The notes: a model not told the origin generated them from the sequence alone. Positions 1 through 7,111 are shown, counted from the first letter of the stretch. The stretch is DNA of 19,460 nucleotides from JAVZLH01 sp049700435 (GCA_049700435.1 JBNAVK010000029.1:1-19460), one strand, 5' to 3'. Made by a program: numbers and translations.

Positions 1-731
1 ATTCTGACCGCACTTTAAAAGCCTACTTTATCGGACAGCCGAATACTCCTTCTACGCCTTCTGGTCCTTCTTCAGGATATAGATGGAAAAGTTATCAGTA
101 CACAACCAGCACAACAGATCCGGATAACGATCGCATTTGGTACCAGTTTGACTGGGGTGACGGTTCAACCACATGGGTTGGCGACTATGCTTCTGGAGCC
201 ACTGCAAGCGCGAGTCATAGCTGGAACAACATAGGAAGCTATTTAGTCAGAGTCCGAGCGCAAGACACAACAGGCTTATACAGCGACTGGTCTCCATATA
301 AAAAGGTGAACATAATCCAAGAACCGGGAAATCCTTGTCCAACACTGTTTGTTTGGAATGGCTCACAATACGTTGAAGAAGACGTCTTGAACATACACGG
401 AGAATCGGACATAACCCTTCTGTATGGAATAGAGACGATTGTCCCAGACGGAAGCTTCTACAAGCTTTCCCTAAGAGAACTCGACGAGTTTACAAGCCAC
501 ATCGACTACGTCAAACTCTACGCAGTGGATAACAACGCTGTAAGACACTCATGCTTCCTAGTACAGGCGATTCATAGCACACTTGGGCACGCAGAGAGAT
601 TAGTACTATTCGACGACGGAAAAAGAGTTGACTTAGCCCCGTCGGAAACAATAGACTTAAGATTCATGGCTCCATACTCCAAAATTGATTACTTCATCCT
701 CGAAATCAACGGCTACAACATAAAACCCTAG
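1..731 (+). CDS. Secreted PKD-domain protein, C-terminal part (5' end outside window)
   Basis: The reading frame is open from base 3 to the TAG at 729-731, about 242 codons, and has no start inside the window, so this is the end of a larger protein. Roughly residues 10-105 form a PKD (polycystic kidney disease) Ig-like domain: the YQFDWGDG core and the later HSWNNIGSYLVRVRAQD strand are both present. The last 130 residues are a separate beta-rich module opening with CPTLFVWNGSQYVEEDVLN and ending in a strand (FILEINGY) right before the stop. There is no C-terminal membrane anchor. PKD modules are typical of archaeal extracellular proteins and mediate protein or carbohydrate contacts, so an exported location is inferred; the signal peptide would lie upstream. 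The substrate or partner is unknown. Confidence 0.8.
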   Translation, partial: SDRTLKAYFIGQPNTPSTPSGPSSGYRWKSYQYTTSTTDPDNDRIWYQFDWGDGSTTWVGDYASGATASASHSWNNIGSYLVRVRAQDTTGLYSDWSPYKKVNIIQEPGNPCPTLFVWNGSQYVEEDVLNIHGESDITLLYGIETIVPDGSFYKLSLRELDEFTSHIDYVKLYAVDNNAVRHSCFLVQAIHSTLGHAERLVLFDDGKRVDLAPSETIDLRFMAPYSKIDYFILEINGYNIKP

Positions 732-752
732 AAAGCAAAAACTTCATCATCC

Positions 753-770
753 ATCTTTTTCTATTTTAAA
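753..770 (+). terminator. T-rich putative archaeal terminator after the PKD gene
   Basis: A T5 run followed by CTATTTT lies about 25 bases past the PKD stop, without a strong hairpin. Oligo-T on the coding strand is the usual archaeal termination signal. The rest of the 732-869 gap is AT-rich and separates two convergent genes. Confidence 0.4.
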
Positions 771-869
771 CATTTCTAAACGGCTTTTTAACCAAACAAT
801 AATTAAAATACATTAATCATTTGTTAATCTTCAACAATAAGCTAAACGATTTTGTGGCTGAAAAGGTTT

Positions 870-1640
870 TTAACTTATGTTTCCGAGTAATTCCATGATT
901 TTTCTTGGGCTGAATATTGTGAGGCTTGCTTTGGGAAGTTTTCTGCCGACCTTCGCGATTAGTCCAGCGGCGTCTGTTCCAAACTTGCATGTAATTGCAT
1001 GTTCAAAAAATCCTAAGGGTTCTACAGCTATCACGTCTCTTTTTAGCCCAGCCTCTTTTAAGGCTAGTTTAATTTCATTTTCAGATGAGCCAATAACAAT
1101 TAATCTGTCCAACAGAGACTTTGTCCAAACTTTGTACTTGTTAAGTTGTTCTTCAGAAAGTGCGGCGTCGATGTAGTTTTTGCCTTTATCCACGTCTAGG
1201 ATTTTGATGGTTAGTGGGAGGTTTTCGCAGAAGCCGAAGAGTTCTACGAGTTTCTTGAGGGCGATTTTTCTTCCATCGGCAAGTTGGGCTTGCAAATGCT
1301 GCAGGGGGATAACAGCGTCAATAATAGTGGGTGAATGAACGCCCATGTCAACGTATATTTCGCTTTTGCTTTTGCCCAATGCTGTTATTCGTCCTTCTAA
1401 TGTGGAAAACTTCTTTACGTCGTCAAGGTTTTCTGGGCATATTCCTATTTCATCCGCCAAATATTGTAGCGCCACATTTTCGTCTTCGCCTGAGATTGCC
1501 ACTTTAACGAGCCCTCTGGATGTGGTGCCAACAACTTCTGCCTTCGCGTTTAAGCCCTTAAGCATCGTTTTCAAACTTTTGTTGACAATCTCAGTTTGGA
1601 AGTCGCTGTAGACCTTTGTTGAAAGGGTTACTTTAAGCAT
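870..1640 (-). CDS. DUF2110 family protein with an S1/OB-like core
   Basis: A 256-residue protein of an archaeal family I recognise as DUF2110, whose function is not established. Residues about 82-164 read like an S1/OB-fold domain: a GRI start, an IYVDMGV strand, an acidic/hydrophobic middle, LTIKILDVD, then YIDAALSEEQL, which mirrors the closing strand of S1 domains. That suggests nucleic-acid binding and is my inference. The C-terminal third (180-256) is mixed alpha/beta and unassigned. The ATG lies inside the last codons of the HD-domain gene (13-base overlap), so the two are probably translationally coupled and co-transcribed with TFE. No membrane segment is visible. Confidence 0.75.
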   Translation of the reverse strand: MLKVTLSTKVYSDFQTEIVNKSLKTMLKGLNAKAEVVGTTSRGLVKVAISGEDENVALQYLADEIGICPENLDDVKKFSTLEGRITALGKSKSEIYVDMGVHSPTIIDAVIPLQHLQAQLADGRKIALKKLVELFGFCENLPLTIKILDVDKGKNYIDAALSEEQLNKYKVWTKSLLDRLIVIGSSENEIKLALKEAGLKRDVIAVEPLGFFEHAITCKFGTDAAGLIAKVGRKLPKASLTIFSPRKIMELLGNIS

Positions 1641-2170
1641 TGGCAGTCTCCGATTAAGGCAGACATTTCCTCATGTAGTCTTCGCACTCTCATAACGGCT
1701 GGAGGCGGCAGTTCCTTAGAAAAGTTTTCTATGGTTCGCTCTATAGGAACTCGATGTGAGCCCTCAATGAGCTTATCCGCATATGAAACAATTTTTTCCT
1801 CAAGAGTTCTTGGAACGTAAATGTCTTTTGGCCATCCGAGTTTTTTTGCTTCTTTGGATGTTATTCCGCCGCCTACGTGAGTTTTAATTATTGAAATTAG
1901 CGGTTCCGGCAAGCCAAGTGACTCTGCTATTTCAGCTCCAACAATTGCGTGGTGAACTGTGTGGGTTTTTGAGCGTCCAATGTCATGTAAAAGCGCGCCT
2001 ATTTCCACAAGTTCCAAATCAACGTTTAATCCCTTCTCTTTGCAAGCTTTAGCGATTTCTAGTGCTAGGTCTGCCACTGCTTGACAGTGTCTTACCACAT
2101 TTTCCGAACAACCCGCTTGACGCAGAAACCGTATTGCTTGTTCTCTTGAAGGAAGTTTTTCACTCGCCAA
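1628..2170 (-). CDS. HD-domain (HDIG) phosphohydrolase-like protein, TIGR00295-type
   Basis: A 180-residue HD-superfamily protein. The metal-binding set is visible: H28, the LLHDIGR motif with H62-D63, H73/H74 in TVHHAIVGAE, H97 in KTHVGGG, and the late aspartate in SYADKLI. HD proteins hydrolyse phosphoesters of nucleotides or RNA; the substrate of this archaeal family is not known. The start is TTG at 2170, preceded by GAGG about 6 bases upstream. It overlaps the end of TFE by 11 bases and the DUF2110 start by 13 bases, so the three genes form a tight operon. That context points to a housekeeping role near transcription, tRNA or translation rather than defence. Confidence 0.85.
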   Translation of the reverse strand: MASEKLPSREQAIRFLRQAGCSENVVRHCQAVADLALEIAKACKEKGLNVDLELVEIGALLHDIGRSKTHTVHHAIVGAEIAESLGLPEPLISIIKTHVGGGITSKEAKKLGWPKDIYVPRTLEEKIVSYADKLIEGSHRVPIERTIENFSKELPPPAVMRVRRLHEEMSALIGDCQCLK

Positions 2171-2678
2171 GCTCCTTCCTCAATTGTTCCACTTTCTTCG
2201 TCAGAACATTGATTATTTTTTCATTATCATAATGCATGAGCGGTTTCCCGCATGTCGGACACTTAAACACAAGTTCCACCGCGTCCTCAAAAGGTACTCG
2301 CTTGCATCCTGGCGTATAGCAGTAGTAAAAGTCATGGTTTTTCTCATATTCCAGCCTAATGTTAAGTTTTTCAAGCACCCGCCGCTTTTGACTTAATATA
2401 AAACCTTCAAACTGGTCTGGCTGTAGTTTCCAATGGAAAACAAACCATCCGGTCTTTGGGTCGCGGGTTCTTCTGAGGCTTACGAGAGAGTGGTCATAAA
2501 GCTTGTATAGTATTTTTCGAACAGAATTTAGCCTTATACCAGTTTTGTTTGCTATTTCATCATCTGTTATTTCATCTGAGTTTTTGAGTATCTCGATTAG
2601 TTTAATGGCTTCTTCTTCGCCAAGAGCCTGTGCAACTTTCGTCAAAGTTGCATCGTCAATTGTTGATAACATATCCAT
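2160..2678 (-). CDS. tfe: Transcription factor E (TFE, TFIIE-alpha homologue)
   Basis: A 172-residue basal transcription factor that helps TBP/TFB-recruited RNA polymerase open promoter DNA. An N-terminal winged helix-turn-helix (about 8-90, including DDEIANKTGIRLNSVRKILYKL) is followed by a basic linker helix and a zinc ribbon with C120, C125, C140 and C143, then a C-terminal helix rich in K and E. Domain order and length are normal for archaeal TFE. Two starts are possible, ATG at 2678 or ATG at 2672; AAAGG sits directly against the first, so the second may be the real one. A TATA-like element lies upstream, and the HD gene overlaps its 3' end. Confidence 0.95.
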   Translation of the reverse strand: MDMLSTIDDATLTKVAQALGEEEAIKLIEILKNSDEITDDEIANKTGIRLNSVRKILYKLYDHSLVSLRRTRDPKTGWFVFHWKLQPDQFEGFILSQKRRVLEKLNIRLEYEKNHDFYYCYTPGCKRVPFEDAVELVFKCPTCGKPLMHYDNEKIINVLTKKVEQLRKELGE

Positions 2679-2733
2679 CCTTTTGCCTTGAAGCTGTTAA
2701 GCAATGTTCTCCTCTATTATATCATAGTTCAGC

Positions 2734-2744
2734 TTTAATTTAAA
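2734..2744 (-). promoter_or_regulatory. TATA-like box for tfe-HD-DUF2110
   Basis: Read on the minus strand the element is TTTAAATTAAA. It sits 55-65 bases before the tfe start, in the 92-base gap after trm56. Transcription would begin near 2711, leaving a leader of about 30 bases. It suggests tfe can be expressed independently of MBF1-hflX-trm56. Confidence 0.5.
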
Positions 2745-2770
2745 TCTCTTTATGAAGTCTGAGTCAGAAA

Positions 2771-3334
2771 TTAACATTTAACTATCTTTTTTCCCCTCTT
2801 TTGGGGAATAATCCTAACTTGCGCAGACTCGAAATCCTTTGTTAGCTCTTTCCCCTCAAATAGGCGGTCTAGGAAAACAGCTAAACTTGAGCATTCAGAA
2901 TGCGGCTGGTTCCCAATTGCCACGTTAAAATCGGAAACATCCTTTGAAAAGAACTCTCTTGGAACTTTCTGGCTTCCAACAATGACTAAAACGTCCTTGC
3001 CGAGCGCCTTAATTCTCTGCAGAACCTCGCTTGTTTGGATGTTTTCTCCATACGCTGTAAGGTGAACCACTATTCCACCATTGGATTTCCATTCTTTAAC
3101 AACCTTTTTCCATGGAACACCCATTTCAAAAAGGAATGGACCGCCCCAGTTCTTAACAACCTTTTCAACTGTCGCCTTTATTTTTTCATCTTTTATGTCT
3201 GAAAGTATGAAGCCTGAAGCCCCAAGCGCTCGGGCTGTTAGGGCAACGTGCGTTGTTAATCTCATGTCTCTTTTTGGTCTGTGTCCCCACCTTAAAACAA
3301 CTACCTTTTGCATTTTGACCACTTTCCTTAACAT
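2771..3334 (-). CDS. tRNA (cytidine(56)-2'-O)-methyltransferase, aTrm56
   Basis: A SPOUT-class methyltransferase that 2'-O-methylates C56 in the T-loop of archaeal tRNAs using S-adenosylmethionine. The N-terminus carries the family signature VVVLRWGHRPKRDMRLTTHV, and the C-terminal part holds the knotted cofactor-binding segment VAIGNQPHSECSSLAVFLDRL. The longest frame starts at ATG 3334 (187 residues). An in-frame ATG at 3313 lies 5 bases after AAGTGG and gives the usual family start (MQKVVVLRWGHRP), so 3313 may be the true start. The gene begins 7 bases after the hflX stop, so the two are probably co-transcribed. Confidence 0.93.
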   Translation of the reverse strand: MLRKVVKMQKVVVLRWGHRPKRDMRLTTHVALTARALGASGFILSDIKDEKIKATVEKVVKNWGGPFLFEMGVPWKKVVKEWKSNGGIVVHLTAYGENIQTSEVLQRIKALGKDVLVIVGSQKVPREFFSKDVSDFNVAIGNQPHSECSSLAVFLDRLFEGKELTKDFESAQVRIIPQKRGKKIVKC

Positions 3335-3341
3335 GCGCCTA

Positions 3342-4607
3342 TCATTTTTGGATTTTCTCGAATTTTCCGCCGAATTCTTCCACTTTCTTTTTTACTTTGT
3401 CGGCGAACCATGGGATTGCTTCAAAAACCACATGCACCGCATCGTCTCCATATTTAACTGTGTGAACGTCTGCTCTGTTAAAGAGCCATGAAATGAAAGG
3501 CATGGTTTTGCTTGTCAACGGCACTGTAAATGAGGCGCGAACGTAGTTTTCCAGTCTTTTAAGTATTTCCTGTTTCAGCACATCAATGTTTATCTTATGT
3601 AGAGCTGATATTGGAACTGGAGTTGGCGCCTTTCCCTTAATTTTTTCGAATTTTTCTTGGGTTTCCTTTTCTGATAGTAGGTCAATTTTGTTTAGAGCTG
3701 TTATTATGGGGACGCCAGCTGCTCCTATGCGCTCTATTGTGTCTAGGCAGACTGAAAGTTTTCTTTCGATAACTTCTAGGGGTTCGCTTAAATCCACGAC
3801 CAGAAGAATTAGGTCTGAGTATATGGTTTCTTCAAGTGTCGAGTGGAAAGCCTCTATCAAGGATAGGGGTAGACGGTCTATGAAGCCAACGGTGTCTGTT
3901 AACAGAAATTTTCTCTTTGAAAAATTCACAAGCCTAGTTGTTGTTGAGAGAGTCGTGAACAAGCTGGAGTCCACTGGAACTTCCTCCTCTGTTAGGGCGT
4001 TGAAAAGCGAGCTTTTTCCAGCGTTTGTGTATCCGGCTAGGGATATGGAGGAAAAGCCCAGTTCAGCCCTTCTCTCGCGGTGTAGAAGCCGTTTTCCTCG
4101 AATTTGCTTCAACTTTTTGCGTAAAGTGTGAACTTGCCTCTTCACAGCCTCGTAATAAACATCCACTTCGTAGGCGCCGAGTCCCATAAAACCTGGCTGT
4201 TCACCTTTTTTCGCGAGTCTAACCTTTTCTTTTGCATGTGCCAGCTCATATCCTAGTCTTGCCAGTTGAATTTGTAACTTCGCCTCGGTTGTGGTTGCCC
4301 TTCTGGAGAAAATTTCTAGAATAAGTTGAAAACGGTCTATGACCTCTACGCCTGTGGCTTTGGCTAGGTTGTATGCTTGAACTGGTTTTATTGGGTTGTC
4401 GAAAATTATTTTTTGGGCGCCAGTTTCCTTTACAAGCTTTGCAAGTTCTTCCACTTTTCCAGAGCCTATCTGATACCGCGAATCTGGCTCTCTAATTTGC
4501 TCGATTTTTCCAACAACAGTGTAGCCCGCGGCTTCCGCTAAGCTTCGGAGCTCATCTAAACTTGAGGGTTCATATTGCTGTCGCCGTTGGACTATGGTTG
4601 CTTTCGT
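3342..4607 (-). CDS. hflX: HflX-family GTPase (probable ACG start)
   Basis: A ribosome-associated GTPase of the HflX family, about 421 residues if started at 4607. HflX binds the large ribosomal subunit and in bacteria splits stalled ribosomes. The N-terminal HflX domain (about 1-185) includes RFQLILEIFSRRATTTEAKLQ and a helical arm; the G domain has the P-loop GYTNAGKSSL (about 192-201), DTVG (238-241) and NKID (306-309). The first ATG/GTG/TTG in frame is GTG 4454, but 51 family-typical codons precede it (ATIVQRRQQYEPSSLDEL, then IREPDSRYQIGSGK). No ATG, GTG or TTG occurs between the upstream in-frame stop and 4454. ACG at 4605-4607 gives KATIVQRRQ after the initiator and lies 10 bases after a G5 tract. 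The start overlaps the end of MBF1. Confidence 0.88.
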   Translation of the reverse strand, partial: TKATIVQRRQQYEPSSLDELRSLAEAAGYTVVGKIEQIREPDSRYQIGSGKVEELAKLVKETGAQKIIFDNPIKPVQAYNLAKATGVEVIDRFQLILEIFSRRATTTEAKLQIQLARLGYELAHAKEKVRLAKKGEQPGFMGLGAYEVDVYYEAVKRQVHTLRKKLKQIRGKRLLHRERRAELGFSSISLAGYTNAGKSSLFNALTEEEVPVDSSLFTTLSTTTRLVNFSKRKFLLTDTVGFIDRLPLSLIEAFHSTLEETIYSDLILLVVDLSEPLEVIERKLSVCLDTIERIGAAGVPIITALNKIDLLSEKETQEKFEKIKGKAPTPVPISALHKINIDVLKQEILKRLENYVRASFTVPLTSKTMPFISWLFNRADVHTVKYGDDAVHVVFEAIPWFADKVKKKVEEFGGKFEKIQK

Positions 4608-5134
4608 TCCGTTGTTTCCCCCTTCTCCTTGTCCTTTTTGTTCAGTTGAATTAAGTCTCCCAATGTCAGTTCGCGACTTGCAGGTTTAGGAACAGTTGCC
4701 TTCGGTGCTTTTTCTTCTGCTGCTGGAACAAGCAACTTTAGTTTTAAAGCGTGTTCAAGCTTCGCTACTAAAGTGTTGTCTGGCTTTATTTTTCCAGTTT
4801 CGATTTTTTTGAGAACTGAAACTTTCTCGTTTAACCTTTTACCCAAATCCTCATGGGAGAGCCCAAGCTTTTCTCGTGCTTGCTTCACTTTTAAGCCGAA
4901 ATCTTCAACAAGTTCTAAGTTTGCGTCTACGATATTCCCTGCGGTTTTCTTGCTTTGTATTCGGGTTAGTGGCGACGCAGCTTTTGGTTTTAGCGTCGGA
5001 GGTTTTAGTTTCGGTTCTTCCCAGACTATTTTTCCATGTTTTGAGCATTCACTGCAAACTAGCAATTTTGCTCCTTCAATTATGACCCGAAACGGTTTGC
5101 CGTAGATTTTGCGTCCGCAAACCTCACATCGCAA
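4592..5134 (-). CDS. Archaeal multiprotein bridging factor 1 (aMBF1, zinc ribbon-HTH)
   Basis: A 180-residue archaeal homologue of the coactivator MBF1. The N-terminal zinc ribbon has C3, C6, C27 and C30; a linker of about 40 residues follows; residues about 82-135 form a Cro/C1-type helix-turn-helix (VKQAREKLGLSHEDLGKRL, then LKKIETGKIKPDNTLVAKLE). The tail ends in the family-typical TLGDLIQLNKKDKEK. Eukaryotic MBF1 bridges activators and TBP; archaeal MBF1 has been linked to the ribosome, which fits its position before hflX. The start is TTG at 5134, the only reasonable one just before the zinc ribbon. A TATA-like element about 25 bases upstream suggests a nearly leaderless message. Its last codons overlap the hflX start. 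Confidence 0.9.
   Translation of the reverse strand: MRCEVCGRKIYGKPFRVIIEGAKLLVCSECSKHGKIVWEEPKLKPPTLKPKAASPLTRIQSKKTAGNIVDANLELVEDFGLKVKQAREKLGLSHEDLGKRLNEKVSVLKKIETGKIKPDNTLVAKLEHALKLKLLVPAAEEKAPKATVPKPASRELTLGDLIQLNKKDKEKGETTERKQP
4618..4622 (-). promoter_or_regulatory. Probable ribosome binding site for hflX
   Basis: A GGGGG tract, with GGAG just upstream (4625-4628), lies inside the MBF1 coding region 10 bases before the ACG at 4607. It supports initiation there rather than at GTG 4454. Confidence 0.4.
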
Positions 5135-5156
5135 ATCGTGGCACGCACCCTAAACT

Positions 5157-5172
5157 GTTTTTATCTATTTGG
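5157..5172. promoter_or_regulatory. Shared divergent promoter of MBF1 and the PUA gene
   Basis: The 66-base gap between two divergent starts has a single AT-rich element, GTTTTTATCTATTTGG. Read on the plus strand it could be the TATA box for the PUA gene (start TTG 5201); on the minus strand, AAATAGATAAAAAC could serve MBF1, placing its transcript end almost at the TTG start. The two preinitiation complexes would compete for the same DNA. Confidence 0.45.
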
Positions 5173-5200
5173 TTGTGTTTATAGTTGATGGTGCAGAGGC

Positions 5201-5671
5201 TTGGAAAACCCGTTAAGGCGTATCAGAAGCGTTGCAGACTACCAGTTTGGAAAGGGTGTTGGCGCCAAACTTTTCCCAGAAGGCGTGGAAATTGAATATT
5301 CAAAGAGAACCGGTAGAATTCGCTATGTTTACTTAGACGGCAAAAGACTTGCCACAATGCGCCCAACAGACGGCTTATTCTCCTTAAGCATTGCTGGCGC
5401 AAAACGCATTGCCAAGAACGCTCGTAACGCAAAATGTTTTGTCACCGTTCAAAAGGATGTTTCAAAGTTTATCGCTGAAGGTGGCGATGTCTTTGCAGTT
5501 CATGTTGTTGAGGCTGATGGTGAAATTCGCCCAAAAGACGAAGTCATCGTTTTAGACGAGAATGGCAATGTTTTGGCTGTTGGGCGCGCTGTTTTATCTG
5601 GCGAAGAAATGGAAGCTTTCCGCTGTGGTGTGGCTGTCAGGGTGAGGCGCGGATGCATGGAGGAAAGTTAA
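5201..5671 (+). CDS. PUA-domain protein resembling the C-terminal module of archaeosine tRNA-guanine transglycosylase
   Basis: A 156-residue protein. The N-terminal half (RRIRSVADYQFGKGVGAKLFPE, then YSKRTGRIRYVYLDGKRLATMRPTDGLF) matches the pre-PUA region I associate with the C-terminus of archaeosine transglycosylase and ArcS. Residues about 78-152 form the PUA RNA-binding domain (FVTVQKDVSKFIAEGGDVFAVHV, then DEVIVLDENGNVLAVGRAVLS). No catalytic TIM barrel is present, so it is either an RNA-binding subunit of a split enzyme or an independent tRNA or rRNA binder; which tRNA it meets is unknown. An in-frame TGA at 5186 rules out a longer start, leaving TTG 5201. aNAC follows 54 bases later. 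Confidence 0.8.
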   Translation: MENPLRRIRSVADYQFGKGVGAKLFPEGVEIEYSKRTGRIRYVYLDGKRLATMRPTDGLFSLSIAGAKRIAKNARNAKCFVTVQKDVSKFIAEGGDVFAVHVVEADGEIRPKDEVIVLDENGNVLAVGRAVLSGEEMEAFRCGVAVRVRRGCMEES

Positions 5672-5716
5672 GTATATGAGGTTCTAGGATAGTAATTGTA
5701 GTGAAGGCGGAAAAAG

Positions 5717-5721
5717 GGTGA
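5717..5721 (+). promoter_or_regulatory. Ribosome binding site of aNAC
   Basis: GGTGA, complementary to the archaeal 16S rRNA tail, lies 4 bases before ATG 5726 and fixes that start. Confidence 0.7.
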
Positions 5722-5725
5722 TTTT

Positions 5726-6076
5726 ATGCATAGGCGCATAAGCCCGCGAGAGGCGAGAAGAATGATGCAGCGAATGGGAATGAGCATGGACGCCGTTCCA
5801 GACGTGGAACAAGTCGTGATAAAAACAGCAGGCAAAGAAATCACAATAGAAGCGCCTGAAGTTGCAATTCTCGATGTTCAGGGACAAAAAATCTTCCAAA
5901 TAACAGGCGGAAAAATAACAGAAAAAGCCGCGGAGCGCAAACAGACAATACCTGAGGAAGATGTTAGGCTCGTGGCGGATCAAACAGGCAAAAGCCTCGA
6001 AGAAGCCAGAAAAGCCTTGGAAGAAAGCGAAGGAGACCTAGCAAAAGCCATCCTTCTATTGCAGTCAAAGCTTTAA
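5726..6076 (+). CDS. nac: Archaeal nascent polypeptide-associated complex protein (aNAC)
   Basis: A 116-residue ribosome-associated chaperone that contacts nascent chains at the tunnel exit; the archaeal form acts as a homodimer. The basic N-terminus RRISPREARRMMQRMGMSM is the ribosome-contact region. The NAC beta-barrel spans about 25-75 (VVIKTAGKEITIEAPEVAIL, then QKIFQITGGKI). A C-terminal UBA domain spans about 75-116 (DVRLVADQTGKSLEEARKAL, ending AKAILLLQSKL). Length and order are standard. It probably shares expression with the PUA gene, although TAAGTATATGA near 5669-5679 could be its own promoter. Confidence 0.96.
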   Translation: MHRRISPREARRMMQRMGMSMDAVPDVEQVVIKTAGKEITIEAPEVAILDVQGQKIFQITGGKITEKAAERKQTIPEEDVRLVADQTGKSLEEARKALEESEGDLAKAILLLQSKL

Positions 6077-6111
6077 CGTTTTCTCAACTGTATTTTAGAG
6101 GCTTTACAGAA

Positions 6112-6120
6112 GTTTTAAAA
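6112..6120 (+). promoter_or_regulatory. TATA-like box for the PfkB kinase gene
   Basis: GTTTTAAAA lies 46-54 bases before the GTG start, with GAGGAG at 6148-6153. Transcription would begin near 6144, giving a short leader. It probably drives the kinase, the small Cys/His protein and possibly thrS. Confidence 0.45.
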
Positions 6121-6165
6121 CGAATTCATTTCAGAATATCCGTTATAGAGGAGTTTCGACTTAGC

Positions 6166-7080
6166 GTGTTTGATGTTGTTTCGGTTGGGCACTTATGCAT
6201 AGACCACATCTTCTTGCCAGAAAGCCCCATGCCATTCGTTACTTTGGGCGGTTCTGCAGCTTACGTTTCCTTCGCAGCGGGGCGCCTAAAAGCCAAAACC
6301 GCCATTATTTCCAAGGTTGGAGAGGATTTTCCAACAGCCTATTCTTGGTGGCTTAAAGATGAAGGCGTTGACCTATCATGGCTTGTTAAAACTAAGGGCG
6401 TTGTCACAACAAGTTTCGAGCTTAAATACAACGAAAAACTGTCCAACCGTACTTTACGGTTAAGGAGCAAGGCGTCAAACATAACGGTTGCAGATTTGCC
6501 AAGTTCCCTAAGAGCCAAAGCCATCCACATGGCGCCTATAGCGGGCGAAGTCACATTTGACGTGGCTGAAAAACTGCGAAGGTGCACTGAAGTTTTGTCC
6601 CTTGACCCACAAGGACTTGTCCGAAAATTCGGCGAAAAAGGCAAAGTCAAGCATGGTTCGCTTAAGGAAAAGCGCATACTGGAACTTGTTGACGTTTACA
6701 AGTCTTCTTTAGCCGAGATTAAAGCTGTCACGAAATTGTCAGAAATTAAAGTCGCCATAAAGGCAATTCACGGTTACGGTGTCAAAACAGTTATTGTAAC
6801 TTTGGGAGTAAGAGGCGCTTTGCTATCTGTCGAGGGAACCCTACACCAAATTCCAGCTTACAAATCCGAGAAAATTGTTGACCCTACGGGGGCTGGAGAC
6901 GCTTTCATCGGCGGCTTCCTCGCCGAATTAACCAAAGGCAAAGACATTTTGTGGTGTGCATGTGTCGGCTCGGCTGTCGCCTCACTAGTTGTTGAAGCTG
7001 CTGGACCAACATTTTTCGGCGATAAACAGCAGATTTATGAGAGGGCAAAAGCGCTTTATGGAAAAGAAATTAAGGAATGA
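6166..7080 (+). CDS. PfkB/ribokinase-family sugar or nucleoside kinase
   Basis: A 304-residue ATP-dependent kinase of the ribokinase superfamily. The N-terminal substrate side has VVSVGHLCIDHIF and LGGSAAYVSFAAGRL; the C-terminal PfkB signature DPTGAGDAFIGGF (239-251) contains the catalytic base D245 and the anion hole; VTLGVRGALL is the usual ATP-site strand. The substrate cannot be read from sequence: ribose, nucleosides, fructose phosphates and inositol are all possible within this family. The start is GTG 6166, 12 bases after GAGGAG; this is slightly long spacing, but the protein begins exactly at the first conserved strand. The small Cys/His gene follows after 31 bases. Confidence 0.88.
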   Translation: MFDVVSVGHLCIDHIFLPESPMPFVTLGGSAAYVSFAAGRLKAKTAIISKVGEDFPTAYSWWLKDEGVDLSWLVKTKGVVTTSFELKYNEKLSNRTLRLRSKASNITVADLPSSLRAKAIHMAPIAGEVTFDVAEKLRRCTEVLSLDPQGLVRKFGEKGKVKHGSLKEKRILELVDVYKSSLAEIKAVTKLSEIKVAIKAIHGYGVKTVIVTLGVRGALLSVEGTLHQIPAYKSEKIVDPTGAGDAFIGGFLAELTKGKDILWCACVGSAVASLVVEAAGPTFFGDKQQIYERAKALYGKEIKE

Positions 7081-7111
7081 CGCATATCCCTATTAAGAGA
7101 GGCGTGGGGCT

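Noticed and set aside
3081..3491. A 136-codon plus-strand frame opposite trm56 and hflX
   Set aside because: It spans the antisense of two clear conserved genes and shows no protein features.
3342..4454. HflX starting at GTG 4454
   Set aside because: This would discard 51 in-frame residues that look like a normal HflX N-terminus; no suitable ribosome binding site was identified there.
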